A stretch of DNA of 39,091 nucleotides. It comes from Avidesulfovibrio sp964369685 (GTDB taxonomy: Bacteria > Desulfobacterota > Desulfovibrionia > Desulfovibrionales > Desulfovibrionaceae). Location of the stretch: contig CAYJFB010000021.1 in the NCBI GenBank assembly GCA_964369685.1, forward strand, positions 1 through 39,091, in the 5' to 3' direction. The position numbers were made by a program, and so were the translations under genes. The notes under the pieces were generated by a model. That model was not told the DNA's origin. It saw only the letters and a program-made list of their open reading frames with translations, and did no database searches. Positions 15,948 through 24,220 of the stretch are shown here, piece after piece; the first letter of the stretch is position 1; the number at the start of each line of letters is the position of its first letter.

Positions 15948-17774
15948 CTATTTCTTTTCTTTACCACGGGTTTGATGACGTTTAAGTGCGCTAAGTTCTA
16001 CTTTGCGTAAGCGAATGGACATTGGCGTGACTTCGACCATTTCGTCTTCACGTACAAAATGGATTGCGCGTTCAAGAGTCATTGGACGTACAGGAGTAAG
16101 GATGACATTTTCATCTTTCCCTGAAGCGCGCATATTTGTCAGTTTCTTTTCTTTTGTGGGGTTTACATCAATATCATTGTCACGGTTGTGTTCGCCGATA
16201 ATCATGCCTTCGTAGACCGGTTCTCCGGGAGTCACAAACATGACACCGCGTGGTTCTAAGTTGAAGAGTGCATATGGCACCGCGTTACCCGAGCGATCGG
16301 CAACCAGAGAACCTGTATAGCGTGTTGAAAAATTACCACGCCATGGTGCATATCCTGCAAAGAGAGAATTCATGACGCCTGTGCCTTTGGTATCTGTCAA
16401 AAATTCATCTCGATAACCAATCAAACCTCGAGAGGGAACAGCAAATTCTAAGTGCACCCGACCCGAACCATTATTGTTACAAGAAAGCATGCGACCTTTG
16501 CGTTGTGCCATTTTGTCTGTTACAACACCCATAAAAGCTTCATCGCAATCAATATAGAGTTGTTCAAGTGGTTCGTGAACTTCTCCGTTGCGTTCTTTAA
16601 GTATTACTTCAGGTCTTCCTACAGACAGTTCAAAACCTTCACGACGCATGGTTTCAATCAAAATAGCCAGTTGAAGTTCTCCACGGCCTTTGACTATAAA
16701 GCAATCTTTATCTTTTGAATCTTCAATACGAATTGCAACATTAAGAAGTGCTTCGCGAGCAAGACGTTCGCGAATTTTGCTTGATTGTACAAATTTACCT
16801 TCACGTCCGGCCAAAGGAGATGTATTGATCCCAAATCGCATCGCCACTGTAGGTTCGTCAACACGGATACGAGGAAGCGCTTTGATATTATCTGCCGTAC
16901 AAATGGTATCGCCGATTGCCACTTCATCTAGTCCTGAAATAACAATAATATCACCTGGTTGTGCGACTTCCATATCAACAAGACGTAAACCTTCATAGGT
17001 TTGCAATCGTGTTATGCGTAAAGGTGTAGCTGTTTCTTGAATATTAATACACACTAAAGAATCTTTGGCATGTGCTACACCATGTACAACACGACCGACA
17101 GCCAAGCGACCTAAATACTCAGAATATGAAAGATCAGAAACCAGCATTTGAAATGGTTCATTGGTATCATATTCTGGAGCAGGAATTTCTTTGATGATTG
17201 TTTCAAAAAGAGGAACGAGATTTTCTCGAGGAGCGTCAACTTCTCGCATGGCAACCCCATCGCGACCGATAGCATAGAGCACGGGAAAATCAAGTTGATC
17301 ATCGCTGGCATCAAGATCGATAAAGAGATCATAAACTTCATTGAGTACTTCTTGAACACGAGCGTCTTGACGATCAACTTTATTTAAAACAACAATAATT
17401 TTCATATACAATGCCAAAGCCTTACGCAATACAAAACGCGTTTGTGGCAAAGGGCCTTCGGCAGCATCAACTAAAAGAATGACACCGTCCGCCATTGAAA
17501 GTGCACGTTCGACTTCTCCACCGAAATCGGCGTGACCCGGGGTGTCAATAATATTAATTTTTATATCATTATATGTGACAGCACAATTTTTTGCAGCAAT
17601 GGTAATACCGCGTTCACGTTCCAGATCCATGCTGTCCATAATACGATCGTCAACTTGTTGATCAGCTCGAAACACACCGCTTTGACGGAAAAGAGCATCT
17701 ACCAGAGTTGTTTTGCCGTGGTCAACGTGGGCAATGATTGCAACATTGCGTAATGCATTGTTTTTTTGAAGCAT
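15948..17774 (-). CDS. typA: Translational GTPase TypA/BipA
   Basis: The 608-residue GTPase has G1 AHVDHGKT (15-22), a RERGITI switch I, DTPGHADF (G3), NKVD (G4), then EF-G-like domains III and V and the BipA-specific C-terminal domain with the SRGLIGYRDEFLT motif. It binds ribosomes and supports 50S assembly and stress or low-temperature growth in other bacteria. Length is normal for the family. No strong Shine-Dalgarno is seen before the ATG at 17774. cheW lies upstream on the same strand, but a terminator separates them. Confidence 0.97.
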   Translation of the reverse strand: MLQKNNALRNVAIIAHVDHGKTTLVDALFRQSGVFRADQQVDDRIMDSMDLERERGITIAAKNCAVTYNDIKINIIDTPGHADFGGEVERALSMADGVILLVDAAEGPLPQTRFVLRKALALYMKIIVVLNKVDRQDARVQEVLNEVYDLFIDLDASDDQLDFPVLYAIGRDGVAMREVDAPRENLVPLFETIIKEIPAPEYDTNEPFQMLVSDLSYSEYLGRLAVGRVVHGVAHAKDSLVCINIQETATPLRITRLQTYEGLRLVDMEVAQPGDIIVISGLDEVAIGDTICTADNIKALPRIRVDEPTVAMRFGINTSPLAGREGKFVQSSKIRERLAREALLNVAIRIEDSKDKDCFIVKGRGELQLAILIETMRREGFELSVGRPEVILKERNGEVHEPLEQLYIDCDEAFMGVVTDKMAQRKGRMLSCNNNGSGRVHLEFAVPSRGLIGYRDEFLTDTKGTGVMNSLFAGYAPWRGNFSTRYTGSLVADRSGNAVPYALFNLEPRGVMFVTPGEPVYEGMIIGEHNRDNDIDVNPTKEKKLTNMRASGKDENVILTPVRPMTLERAIHFVREDEMVEVTPMSIRLRKVELSALKRHQTRGKEKK

Positions 17775-17824
17775 CTTGTATTATCCTGTCGAAGATTGTT
17801 AGAGCGTTTCAATGTTTTTTATTA

Positions 17825-17870
17825 GAAAAAAAGAACAGACATGGGAAAAGGCAATACCCTGTCTGTTCTT
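17825..17870 (-). terminator. Rho-independent terminator after cheW
   Basis: Arms 17831-17845 and 17857-17870 share AAGAACAGACA and GGG with a one-base bulge, and on the minus strand the stem is followed by a seven-T run. It is located about 55 nt past the cheW stop. Confidence 0.85.
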
Positions 17871-17925
17871 TTATAGATGTTTAAAAAAAGCGTTATTCTA
17901 CAGTCTGAAATACTTTCAACAGCGT

Positions 17926-18405
17926 TTAGATAAGTTGTTGAGCCAGAAGTTCCAGATCGTCTGTGGAAAGAAGCTTGTCAAGATCAAGTAATATCAACAA
18001 ACGATCGGCAAGTTTGCCCACACCGCTGATATAGTCAGATTCTAATCCGGCGACAACAGGTGGTGGCGGTTCAACCGTACTTACAGGAATACGCAACACT
18101 TCGGAAACAGAGTCGACAACAAAACCGACAATCAGATCGTTCATCGTGATCACTATGATACGAGTGCTACTGTCATGTTTTTTAAAAGGCAAGCCAAAAC
18201 GTCTGCGCATGTCAATAATAGGAATGACCTTACCCCGTAAATTGATAACACCTTCGACAAATTCCGGCGCACGCGGTACTTTGGTGATTTCCATCGTGCG
18301 AATAATTTCACGCACTTTGAGAATGTCGACACCAAATTCCTCTTCACTGATACTGAAGGTAACAAGTTGCAGTAACTCGTCATCTTTTCGTTGGTTTATG
18401 TCCAT
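17926..18405 (-). CDS. cheW: Chemotaxis coupling protein CheW
   Basis: The 159-residue protein is a stand-alone CheW domain, which links chemoreceptors to the CheA kinase in the polar signalling array. Typical motifs are LVTFSISEEEFGVDILKVRE (13-32), the PRAPEFVEGVINLRGKVIPII stretch in the middle (given here as a family pattern, split around INLRG) and VDSVSEVLRIP. The ATG at 18405 has AGGAG about 6 nt upstream; an in-frame start 96 nt earlier adds a tail foreign to the family. No other che gene is near, so it belongs to an array encoded elsewhere. Confidence 0.94.
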   Translation of the reverse strand: MDINQRKDDELLQLVTFSISEEEFGVDILKVREIIRTMEITKVPRAPEFVEGVINLRGKVIPIIDMRRRFGLPFKKHDSSTRIIVITMNDLIVGFVVDSVSEVLRIPVSTVEPPPPVVAGLESDYISGVGKLADRLLILLDLDKLLSTDDLELLAQQLI

Positions 18406-18793
18406 CAGTTTCTCCTGAAAACAAAGAAGCGTTGCGTGAGGGACGATCTCAAGCATAACTTCGAGAGGGGCAACCTCAAGAAGTGTTGCCTTAAGAGACA
18501 TTGCTTAAAAAAAGCCTTATCTCAACCTATTCCGAGTTTGTATTGTTGTATTATGAAAATAAACATGTTGCTGTACTGTATTTGTTACAGCATTGTTTAT
18601 ACACTTTTCATAAATAAACAAACATTAAACAATGTTTTACATGTTCTTCATGTTTTTAAAGAATAGCACATTCTTTATATCTCTGACAAGTCAATGAATC
18701 AAACTCAATAATAGTTTGATTTTTTTATAAAAACGTTAAACTTGACTGTATGATGTTGTGTTATGTAGCGTTATGTAAAACCTATGTATACAC
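18406..18793. other. Gene-free region upstream of cheW with serial hairpins
   Basis: No supportable protein gene. It carries the upstream region of cheW and a run of short perfect hairpins between 18621 and 18726, the last followed by a T-run on the plus strand. Confidence 0.5.
18698..18727 (+). terminator. Orphan terminator-like hairpin
   Basis: ATCAAACT (18698-18705) pairs with AGTTTGAT (18713-18720) around a 7-nt loop, followed by a run of Ts. No plus-strand protein gene precedes it, so either it ends an unannotated small RNA or it is chance in AT-rich DNA. Confidence 0.4.
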
Positions 18794-19084
18794 CTATTCA
18801 ATTTCTGCAAGCCATGCAGAAAGATGATTGACAATTTCTTGAGCTTGTTTTGCGCTGGAAATGTTAAATTTTGATTGTTGCCGATATTCACCGCCTGTTT
18901 TTCTGTAGCGACGAATAGAGTATTTATCAGCGCCGTAGTCGCCTGTTTCATTATTAAGTTCTTGATAACGGAAGAGAATTGTCGTCCAAGCGCCTTTGGT
19001 TAAGATCGCTTTATCAAGTTCTTTAACAATAATTTGACCACTTTCTTCATACTCAATAGAAATTTCATCAGGTGTACTGCTCAT
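18794..19084 (-). CDS. Unrecognised 96-residue protein
   Basis: I do not recognise the family. The protein is acidic at both ends with a basic, aromatic middle: TILFRYQEL, KYSIRRYRKTGGEYRQQSKF (62-81 region), then an amphipathic C-terminal helix NISSAKQAQEIVNHLSAWLA. The pattern of a short beta-rich body with conserved Arg/Tyr followed by one helix is loosely like small nucleic-acid-binding proteins of the PC4/Whirly kind, but this is only a shape argument. No membrane segment or signal peptide. It ends 53 nt downstream of the next small gene (19138-19380) in the same direction, and may share its transcript. Confidence 0.7.
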   Translation of the reverse strand: MSSTPDEISIEYEESGQIIVKELDKAILTKGAWTTILFRYQELNNETGDYGADKYSIRRYRKTGGEYRQQSKFNISSAKQAQEIVNHLSAWLAEIE

Positions 19085-19137
19085 ACTTTATCCGTCCGTT
19101 AAAAATTGGAAGGGGTGTTTTTTTACTGGGTATTTTT

Positions 19138-19380
19138 TTAGGTTGTGACTTCAGCAATAGCTCCCAGTACCGATTCGGGAACAACAGGCTTTGCAGCCGG
19201 CATATCTCCGGGACTCATGCCTTTTTGCGTTGCAATGTGAGCATTGGTCGCCGAGATGCCCAAAACGATTTCTGAAGTGTTGAGATCAGCCCCTGCATTC
19301 ACTTTGGTTCCCAAAGCACTGAGGGTCATTTCTTCACCCGTTGGAGGGGTGTATTTGACACTTGTTAAATCTACGGCCAT
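19138..19380 (-). CDS. Unrecognised 80-residue protein
   Basis: No known family is evident. The sequence begins MAVDLTSVKYTPPTGEEMTL and is low in charge and rich in Ala, Thr and Pro, with a central GTKVNAGADLNTSEIVLGISA segment in two parts and no Cys or membrane segment. The ATG at 19380 is supported by an AAGGAG motif about 7 nt upstream. The good ribosome site and adjacency to the 96-residue gene support its being real. It may be a small structural or secreted-type protein, but I see no signal peptide. Confidence 0.6.
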   Translation of the reverse strand: MAVDLTSVKYTPPTGEEMTLSALGTKVNAGADLNTSEIVLGISATNAHIATQKGMSPGDMPAAKPVVPESVLGAIAEVTT

Positions 19381-19594
19381 AAAAAACTCCTTCAAAAAGA
19401 CAAATATTCTGTGTTGTTAAAAAAACACACAAGGATTAAACAACCTCGTGGCTGAAACTTACAGATTTGTCTTCTATTCAATCTATGAATAACGCATTTA
19501 TATTCAATGGGCAAGGGATACAGCTCAAAAAGAAATAAATGTTCTTTTTTTTAATACTTTTTCAGTGATATACTATAACCTTTTTACAATGTTG

Positions 19595-20476
19595 TTAATA
19601 CCGACCTTGTAATATGGAAACATATTCTTGTTGTTCTGATGTCATGTTATATTGTGGAGTGAGTAAAGCTTTTTGTAATGCTGTATGACTTTCTGAGACG
19701 GGTTGTTGTGTGTGTATTTCTATAACCGCTTTACGCAAAATTTGTTGTGATAATTTTACATTCTTTTGTAAAACAGCTACAGCACTTTCAACATTCACGG
19801 CCGCTTTGTGTTCGTGCCAGCAATCATAATCTGTTATCATATTAAGACTTGCATAAGCGATCTCTGCTTCTTTAGCCAGTTTTGATTCAGGCATATTGGT
19901 CATACCCACAACATCAGCCCCCATATTGCGAAACCAATGAGATTCCGCTTTACTTGAAAATTGTGGGCCTTCAATACATACATATGTACCGCCATGATGA
20001 ACTCGCAAAGTTTGAGATATATCCGCTATACAGTCTTTTGATGCCTGAGCAAGAATTGTATTCAAAGCAGGGCAGGTGGGATTTGCCATAGAAACGTGAG
20101 CCACAACACCATGACCAAAAAATGTTGATTCTCGTTTTTTCGTCAGATCAATATATTGATCGGGAATAAGAATATCCTGTGGACGAAAGCCTTCTTGTAA
20201 CGAACCAACAGCAGACACACTCAAAAGATACCGTACACCACAACGCTTGAGTGCAAAAATATTGGCTTTATATGGCACTTCTGACGGTATATATTGATGT
20301 TGATTGCCGTGACGTGCCAAAAAAACAATCGGTACACCTTCAATTTCACCAAAAATTAACGGTGCCGAAGGGAAACCCCACGGTGTAGAAACAGTACGTT
20401 CTTCTTTGATGACGAGTTCGTCCATTGTGTATAATCCACTACCGCCGAGAATACCTATTATAGCCTGATGACTCAT
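19595..20476 (-). CDS. mtnP: S-methyl-5'-thioadenosine phosphorylase
   Basis: The 293-residue enzyme belongs to the PNP/MTAP family: GILGGSGLY near the N-terminus (phosphate binding), LARHGNQHQYIPSEVPYKAN in the middle (first 20 residues of that motif), CIEGPQFSSKAES and MTNMPESKLAKEAEIAYA. The TDYDCW motif carries the Asp pair that selects 6-aminopurines, as in human MTAP, so adenine-type nucleosides (MTA) are the expected substrates rather than guanosine. It releases adenine and a 5-substituted ribose-1-phosphate. It is last in a minus-strand cluster 53 nt after the fused glycosyltransferase, with an AAGGAAA site before the ATG. No other methionine-salvage genes are near. Confidence 0.93.
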   Translation of the reverse strand: MSHQAIIGILGGSGLYTMDELVIKEERTVSTPWGFPSAPLIFGEIEGVPIVFLARHGNQHQYIPSEVPYKANIFALKRCGVRYLLSVSAVGSLQEGFRPQDILIPDQYIDLTKKRESTFFGHGVVAHVSMANPTCPALNTILAQASKDCIADISQTLRVHHGGTYVCIEGPQFSSKAESHWFRNMGADVVGMTNMPESKLAKEAEIAYASLNMITDYDCWHEHKAAVNVESAVAVLQKNVKLSQQILRKAVIEIHTQQPVSESHTALQKALLTPQYNMTSEQQEYVSILQGRY

Positions 20477-20529
20477 GCATATTTCCTTTGTATGTCTTTT
20501 TTAAACAGCATATTCCTCTCGCCTTGACA

Positions 20530-21837
20530 CTATCTCAGAGAAAAAAGATGTTTTGAAAAAAGAATTTTTAAAGGATTGTTACCACAACGATATGCTTGCG
20601 CAAGTTCTTGAAGATCTGCACCTAAAAATGCAGCAAACAAGATCGCTTGATTATAGAGTGTGACTTTTAATGCACCATGTCGAATCCAACGTCGTGCCGA
20701 TGTGCTTAGCGGTTGCTGTATTTCTAGAAGTTTTCCGTGTTTGCGTGCAACTTGTACAAAAAAAATGTCTTCTAAAAGAGGCACATCGGCATATCCGCCA
20801 AAGTTTAAAAAATCTTTTTTTCTTAAAAAAAATCCTTGATCTCCATAAGGACGCTTCAGTATATGAGCACGAATGTTTGTACCCCATTCAATCAAACGTT
20901 TACCCCTAAAACGTTCTTGCAAAGCAAAACGAAAAAAACCCAAACTTACCGCAGAATCACACAATGCCTGACGAATATGTCGATCCCAGTCAAGCGGTAA
21001 AGACGAATCGGCATGCAAAAATAACAAAATATCGCCAGTGGCTTTTTGAACCCCAAGATTCATTTGCATCGCGCGATTTGGTGTTGATGAATACACGCGT
21101 ACATTCCGTTGAGAGGCTTTTTTTACTGTTGCGTCAGTGCTGCCTCCGTCAACAAACACCAATTCGGTATGAAATCCTTGTGACACTTCATCTACAAGGC
21201 GGTCAATATGTGTTTCTTCATTGAGTGTCGGTACAATGACTGAAATTTTTTTAGGAATAGCCATATGGTGATCAACGTCATTTAATTCTTGTAATAATGC
21301 ATAATCAGAAATTTTTGCTATGCTTTGTTGTAAAACACGCTCTGTCCCCCAATCAATGTTTTCAAACAATTGAGGCTGAAGTTTTGTTAAACCAATCATA
21401 TAATAACCGCCGTCAGTGGCTGCTCCGAAAACCGTATCATGTGTGTCTAACGCGGCAACGGCTTTGAGAATATTGTCAGTGCGATTGTCGGGACAGTCTG
21501 CGCCAAGCAACAAAACTTTTTTGTAACCGTCTGCAAAGGCGGTATTAAAGGCATCATAAAGTCTTTTACCAAATTCTGCTTCCGGTTGTGGTAAATAACA
21601 GTGTTCTTCACCCAACCATGATTCCATGTGTGTAAGGCTGCCTCCTGTATAACAAATACAGTATGGAAAACCTGTTTGTATAATTTGACGAAGCGTGTAT
21701 TCGGTCATTCTTTGATGTATCTGTGCCGCGCCATCTTTTCCCAACACAGGAATCAATCGTGTTTTTACCAAACCCGCAACAGGGTAACGTGTAAACAACA
21801 AAATCATTGTTGTTTCCGGTGAAGGATTTTTTGTCAT
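20530..21837 (-). CDS. Fused nucleotidyltransferase-like (TIGR04282) / GT2 (TIGR04283) protein
   Basis: The 435-residue protein joins two domains. Residues 1-190 match the DUF2064/TIGR04282 'transferase 1' family, a CofC-like fold: FTRYPVAGLVKTRL near the N-terminus, LLLGADCPD and ATDGGYYMIGL (about 140-150). From about 197 it is a family-2 glycosyltransferase of the TIGR04283 type: SVIVPTLNEE, VDGGSTD (229-235), a HADS metal-binding motif (about 285-288), and LLEDIFF. Both families are known to occur next to certain radical SAM genes. I chose the ATG at 21837 because it overlaps the TGA of the upstream reductase as ATGA, implying coupling. Acceptor and donor are unknown. Confidence 0.88.
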   Translation of the reverse strand: MTKNPSPETTMILLFTRYPVAGLVKTRLIPVLGKDGAAQIHQRMTEYTLRQIIQTGFPYCICYTGGSLTHMESWLGEEHCYLPQPEAEFGKRLYDAFNTAFADGYKKVLLLGADCPDNRTDNILKAVAALDTHDTVFGAATDGGYYMIGLTKLQPQLFENIDWGTERVLQQSIAKISDYALLQELNDVDHHMAIPKKISVIVPTLNEETHIDRLVDEVSQGFHTELVFVDGGSTDATVKKASQRNVRVYSSTPNRAMQMNLGVQKATGDILLFLHADSSLPLDWDRHIRQALCDSAVSLGFFRFALQERFRGKRLIEWGTNIRAHILKRPYGDQGFFLRKKDFLNFGGYADVPLLEDIFFVQVARKHGKLLEIQQPLSTSARRWIRHGALKVTLYNQAILFAAFLGADLQELAQAYRCGNNPLKILFSKHLFSLR

Positions 21838-23339
21838 ATTTGTCTGCCAAGCCACCATTTGAGAAGTTTTGCCACAAACGGTGTGAGTTTGCTTTTACGA
21901 TACAATCCTGCTGTGCGTCTGATGGCATCGGCTTGCGTCGGGTAGGGATGAATGACGCCACTCAATGTGCTGAGACCTACACCACCGACGATGGCTGTGG
22001 TGATTTCACTGATCATCTCTCCTGCATGGGCTGAAACGATTGTAGCACCTAAAATTTTGTCGTTGCCTTTTTTGACCATAATTTTGACAAAACCGTTGCT
22101 TTCGCCGTCAGCCAACGCCCGATCGTTTTCATGCATGGGAAACATAAATGATTCAACTTGCAATCCACGAGCCAAGGCCTCTTTTTCATACATGCCCACA
22201 TGAGCAATTTCAGGATCGGTATAGGTGCACCACGGCATAACTAAATCACTCAATTTTTTACGCCCTTTAAACAACGCGTTTTGTACAACAATCTGAGCGG
22301 CAGCATCGGCGGCATGAGTGAATTTCCAAGCCATACAACAATCGCCTGCAGCATAAATATTTTGATTGGTTGTGCATAAAAAATCGTTGACTACAATGCC
22401 CTTGTATTTGTCAAACTCAACATCAACCTTTTCAAGACCCAAGTCCTGCACATTCGGGGCGCGTCCCACTCCAACGAGAACAACATCGGCTTCTAAAATC
22501 TCTTCTTGTCCGTCGTGCTCAACAGCCAAAGCCTGAAGTCCTTCAGGTGTATTGAACGCGCGCATCACTTTTGCGTCAAGAACAACGTTAATGCCTTCTT
22601 TTTTGAAAACATTTGCCAATAACGCCGAAGCGTCGGGATCTTCATTGGGTAAAAAGCGGCTATTTTGAACAATGGTGACTTCAGAACCAAGCCTGCGAAA
22701 CGCTTGAGCCATTTCACAACCAATGGGACCGCCGCCCAATACCAAAAGTCTTTTCGGTAATTTGGTTAAATTAAATATTGTTTCATTGGTTAAATAGTCT
22801 ATGTCGTCAAGGCCTTCAATCGGCGGTTTTACAGCTCGCGCACCCGTGGCAATCACCGCTTTACGGAAGCGTAGTCGTTTCTCTCCAACCTGTATCGTGT
22901 TTGCATCAAGAAAAACACCTTGACCCAAAAAAACATCGACACCTAAATCGCTATAACGCTGTACAGAATCATTGACGCTGATTTCAGCTCGAATGCGCCG
23001 TAAGCGTTCCATAATTTTAGGAAAAGCATCGGCATTGATTTCAATGTTTTGTAATCCAAACTCTGTGGCTTTACGCATCTCGGCTGCTAAACGGGCAGGG
23101 CGGATTAAACTCTTTGAAGGCACACAACCAACATTTAAACAATCACCACCCATTAAATCACGTTCAATTAATGCAACTTTACCACCTAAGGCCGCTGTAA
23201 TATTTGAAGCAATCAAACCTGCCGTGCCTGCACCGATTACAACAAGATTGTACATCGGTTCGGCTATAGGATTGATCCATCCTTCGGGATGTACATGACT
23301 TAAAAGCTTCTGATTGTACTCATCGTGCGGTAAAATCAT
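21834..23339 (-). CDS. FAD-dependent pyridine nucleotide-disulfide oxidoreductase
   Basis: The 501-residue flavoprotein has the class I fold: FAD-binding GAGTAG (36-41), redox-active Cys67 and Cys72 in GGDCLNVGCVPSK, a second nucleotide-binding GGGPIG motif, the AAGDC FAD motif, and a dimerisation domain with HPYPTQAD carrying the His of the His-Glu pair. It is often labelled mercuric reductase, but it has no N-terminal HMA domain and no C-terminal vicinal Cys pair, so mercury is unlikely to be its substrate. An N-terminal extension of about 30 residues precedes the fold. The ATG at 23339 has AAGGGG 7 nt upstream, better placed than a GTG at 23345. Neighbours are a TVP38 protein and the fused glycosyltransferase, a recurrent association. 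Confidence 0.88.
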   Translation of the reverse strand: MILPHDEYNQKLLSHVHPEGWINPIAEPMYNLVVIGAGTAGLIASNITAALGGKVALIERDLMGGDCLNVGCVPSKSLIRPARLAAEMRKATEFGLQNIEINADAFPKIMERLRRIRAEISVNDSVQRYSDLGVDVFLGQGVFLDANTIQVGEKRLRFRKAVIATGARAVKPPIEGLDDIDYLTNETIFNLTKLPKRLLVLGGGPIGCEMAQAFRRLGSEVTIVQNSRFLPNEDPDASALLANVFKKEGINVVLDAKVMRAFNTPEGLQALAVEHDGQEEILEADVVLVGVGRAPNVQDLGLEKVDVEFDKYKGIVVNDFLCTTNQNIYAAGDCCMAWKFTHAADAAAQIVVQNALFKGRKKLSDLVMPWCTYTDPEIAHVGMYEKEALARGLQVESFMFPMHENDRALADGESNGFVKIMVKKGNDKILGATIVSAHAGEMISEITTAIVGGVGLSTLSGVIHPYPTQADAIRRTAGLYRKSKLTPFVAKLLKWWLGRQI

Positions 23340-23520
23340 TCTCACACCCCTTATTGTTTCTTTTTTTGGGTATAATTCTAAGAGGCAGTGCCTTCCTCAG
23401 ATACATACGTTTGGGAAAAGCTAAAGTACAAGTGCTTTAAAGCGTTGTCCTTGGTAGAAATATAAAATATTTTTATTTAAAAATAGCTCTGAAATTGTGT
23501 TTCGATTGTTCAAAAAAATC

Positions 23521-24174
23521 TTATTCTTTTAATTTATCTTTGGCTTTGCGGACGATGAGTGTGAGCAGAACAAGGACAATAAGGACAATACCGACAAGAA
23601 GCCAAGGTATTTCACCTTCACTAATCGATTTTGTCAATGCATCAGTGCCTACAATATACAATACACTTCCGGGAAGCATACAGATAAATGTCCAAATCAT
23701 ATATGTCAAAAAAGGTACTTTTGTCAGTCCAAAACCATAATTTAAAAGATTGAAAGGAAATAACGGAACAAGACGAGTGATAGCAACAATAATGGCGCCA
23801 TTTTTTTCTGTAATAGCATCAAGTTTTTGGAACTTTTCATTTTTTTCAAAGATAGCAAGAATGGTATCACGCGCCAAATAACGGGCAATTAAAAAGCATA
23901 AACCGGCACCGATTGTTGCACCGGACATGACTGTTGCAATACCTGTCATTGAACCAAAAATAACCCCTGCGGCAATCGTCAGGAGTGAGCCGGGCAACGC
24001 CAAAACCGTTGCCAAAGCATACGCTGCGGCATAGATGAAAGGCCCTAACGCACCTTGTTGTGCAACCCATTCACGAAAAACAATCAACTGTTGCTCTATG
24101 CCGTATATGCGTAACACAACAATACAACCAAGGAGAACACCGATACCAAGTATGAGTTTCAAATTTTTCTTCAT
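23521..24174 (-). CDS. TVP38/TMEM64 family membrane protein (DedA/VTT superfamily)
   Basis: The 217-residue integral membrane protein has an N-terminal helix (about 8-24), the SNARE-associated/VTT core with ALATVLALPGSLLTIAAGVIFG (split here around the re-entrant LPGS motif), GATIGAGLCFLIARYLARD, and RLVPLFPFNLLNYGFGLTKV, and a C-terminal helix (about 185-207). DedA/VTT proteins are linked to lipid scrambling or flipping and envelope homeostasis. An AAGGAG motif precedes the ATG. It is 46 nt after the radical SAM gene and 181 nt before the reductase, in the same direction. Confidence 0.93.
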   Translation of the reverse strand: MKKNLKLILGIGVLLGCIVVLRIYGIEQQLIVFREWVAQQGALGPFIYAAAYALATVLALPGSLLTIAAGVIFGSMTGIATVMSGATIGAGLCFLIARYLARDTILAIFEKNEKFQKLDAITEKNGAIIVAITRLVPLFPFNLLNYGFGLTKVPFLTYMIWTFICMLPGSVLYIVGTDALTKSISEGEIPWLLVGIVLIVLVLLTLIVRKAKDKLKE

Positions 24175-24220
24175 CGTATCTCCTTAGCCTTTTTTAATAT
24201 ATTATATGTATGTTAAATAA

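Noticed and set aside
21834..23339. Mercuric reductase
   Set aside because: The protein lacks the N-terminal HMA domain and C-terminal Cys pair of MerA, and no mer genes adjoin it. I kept the broader family name.
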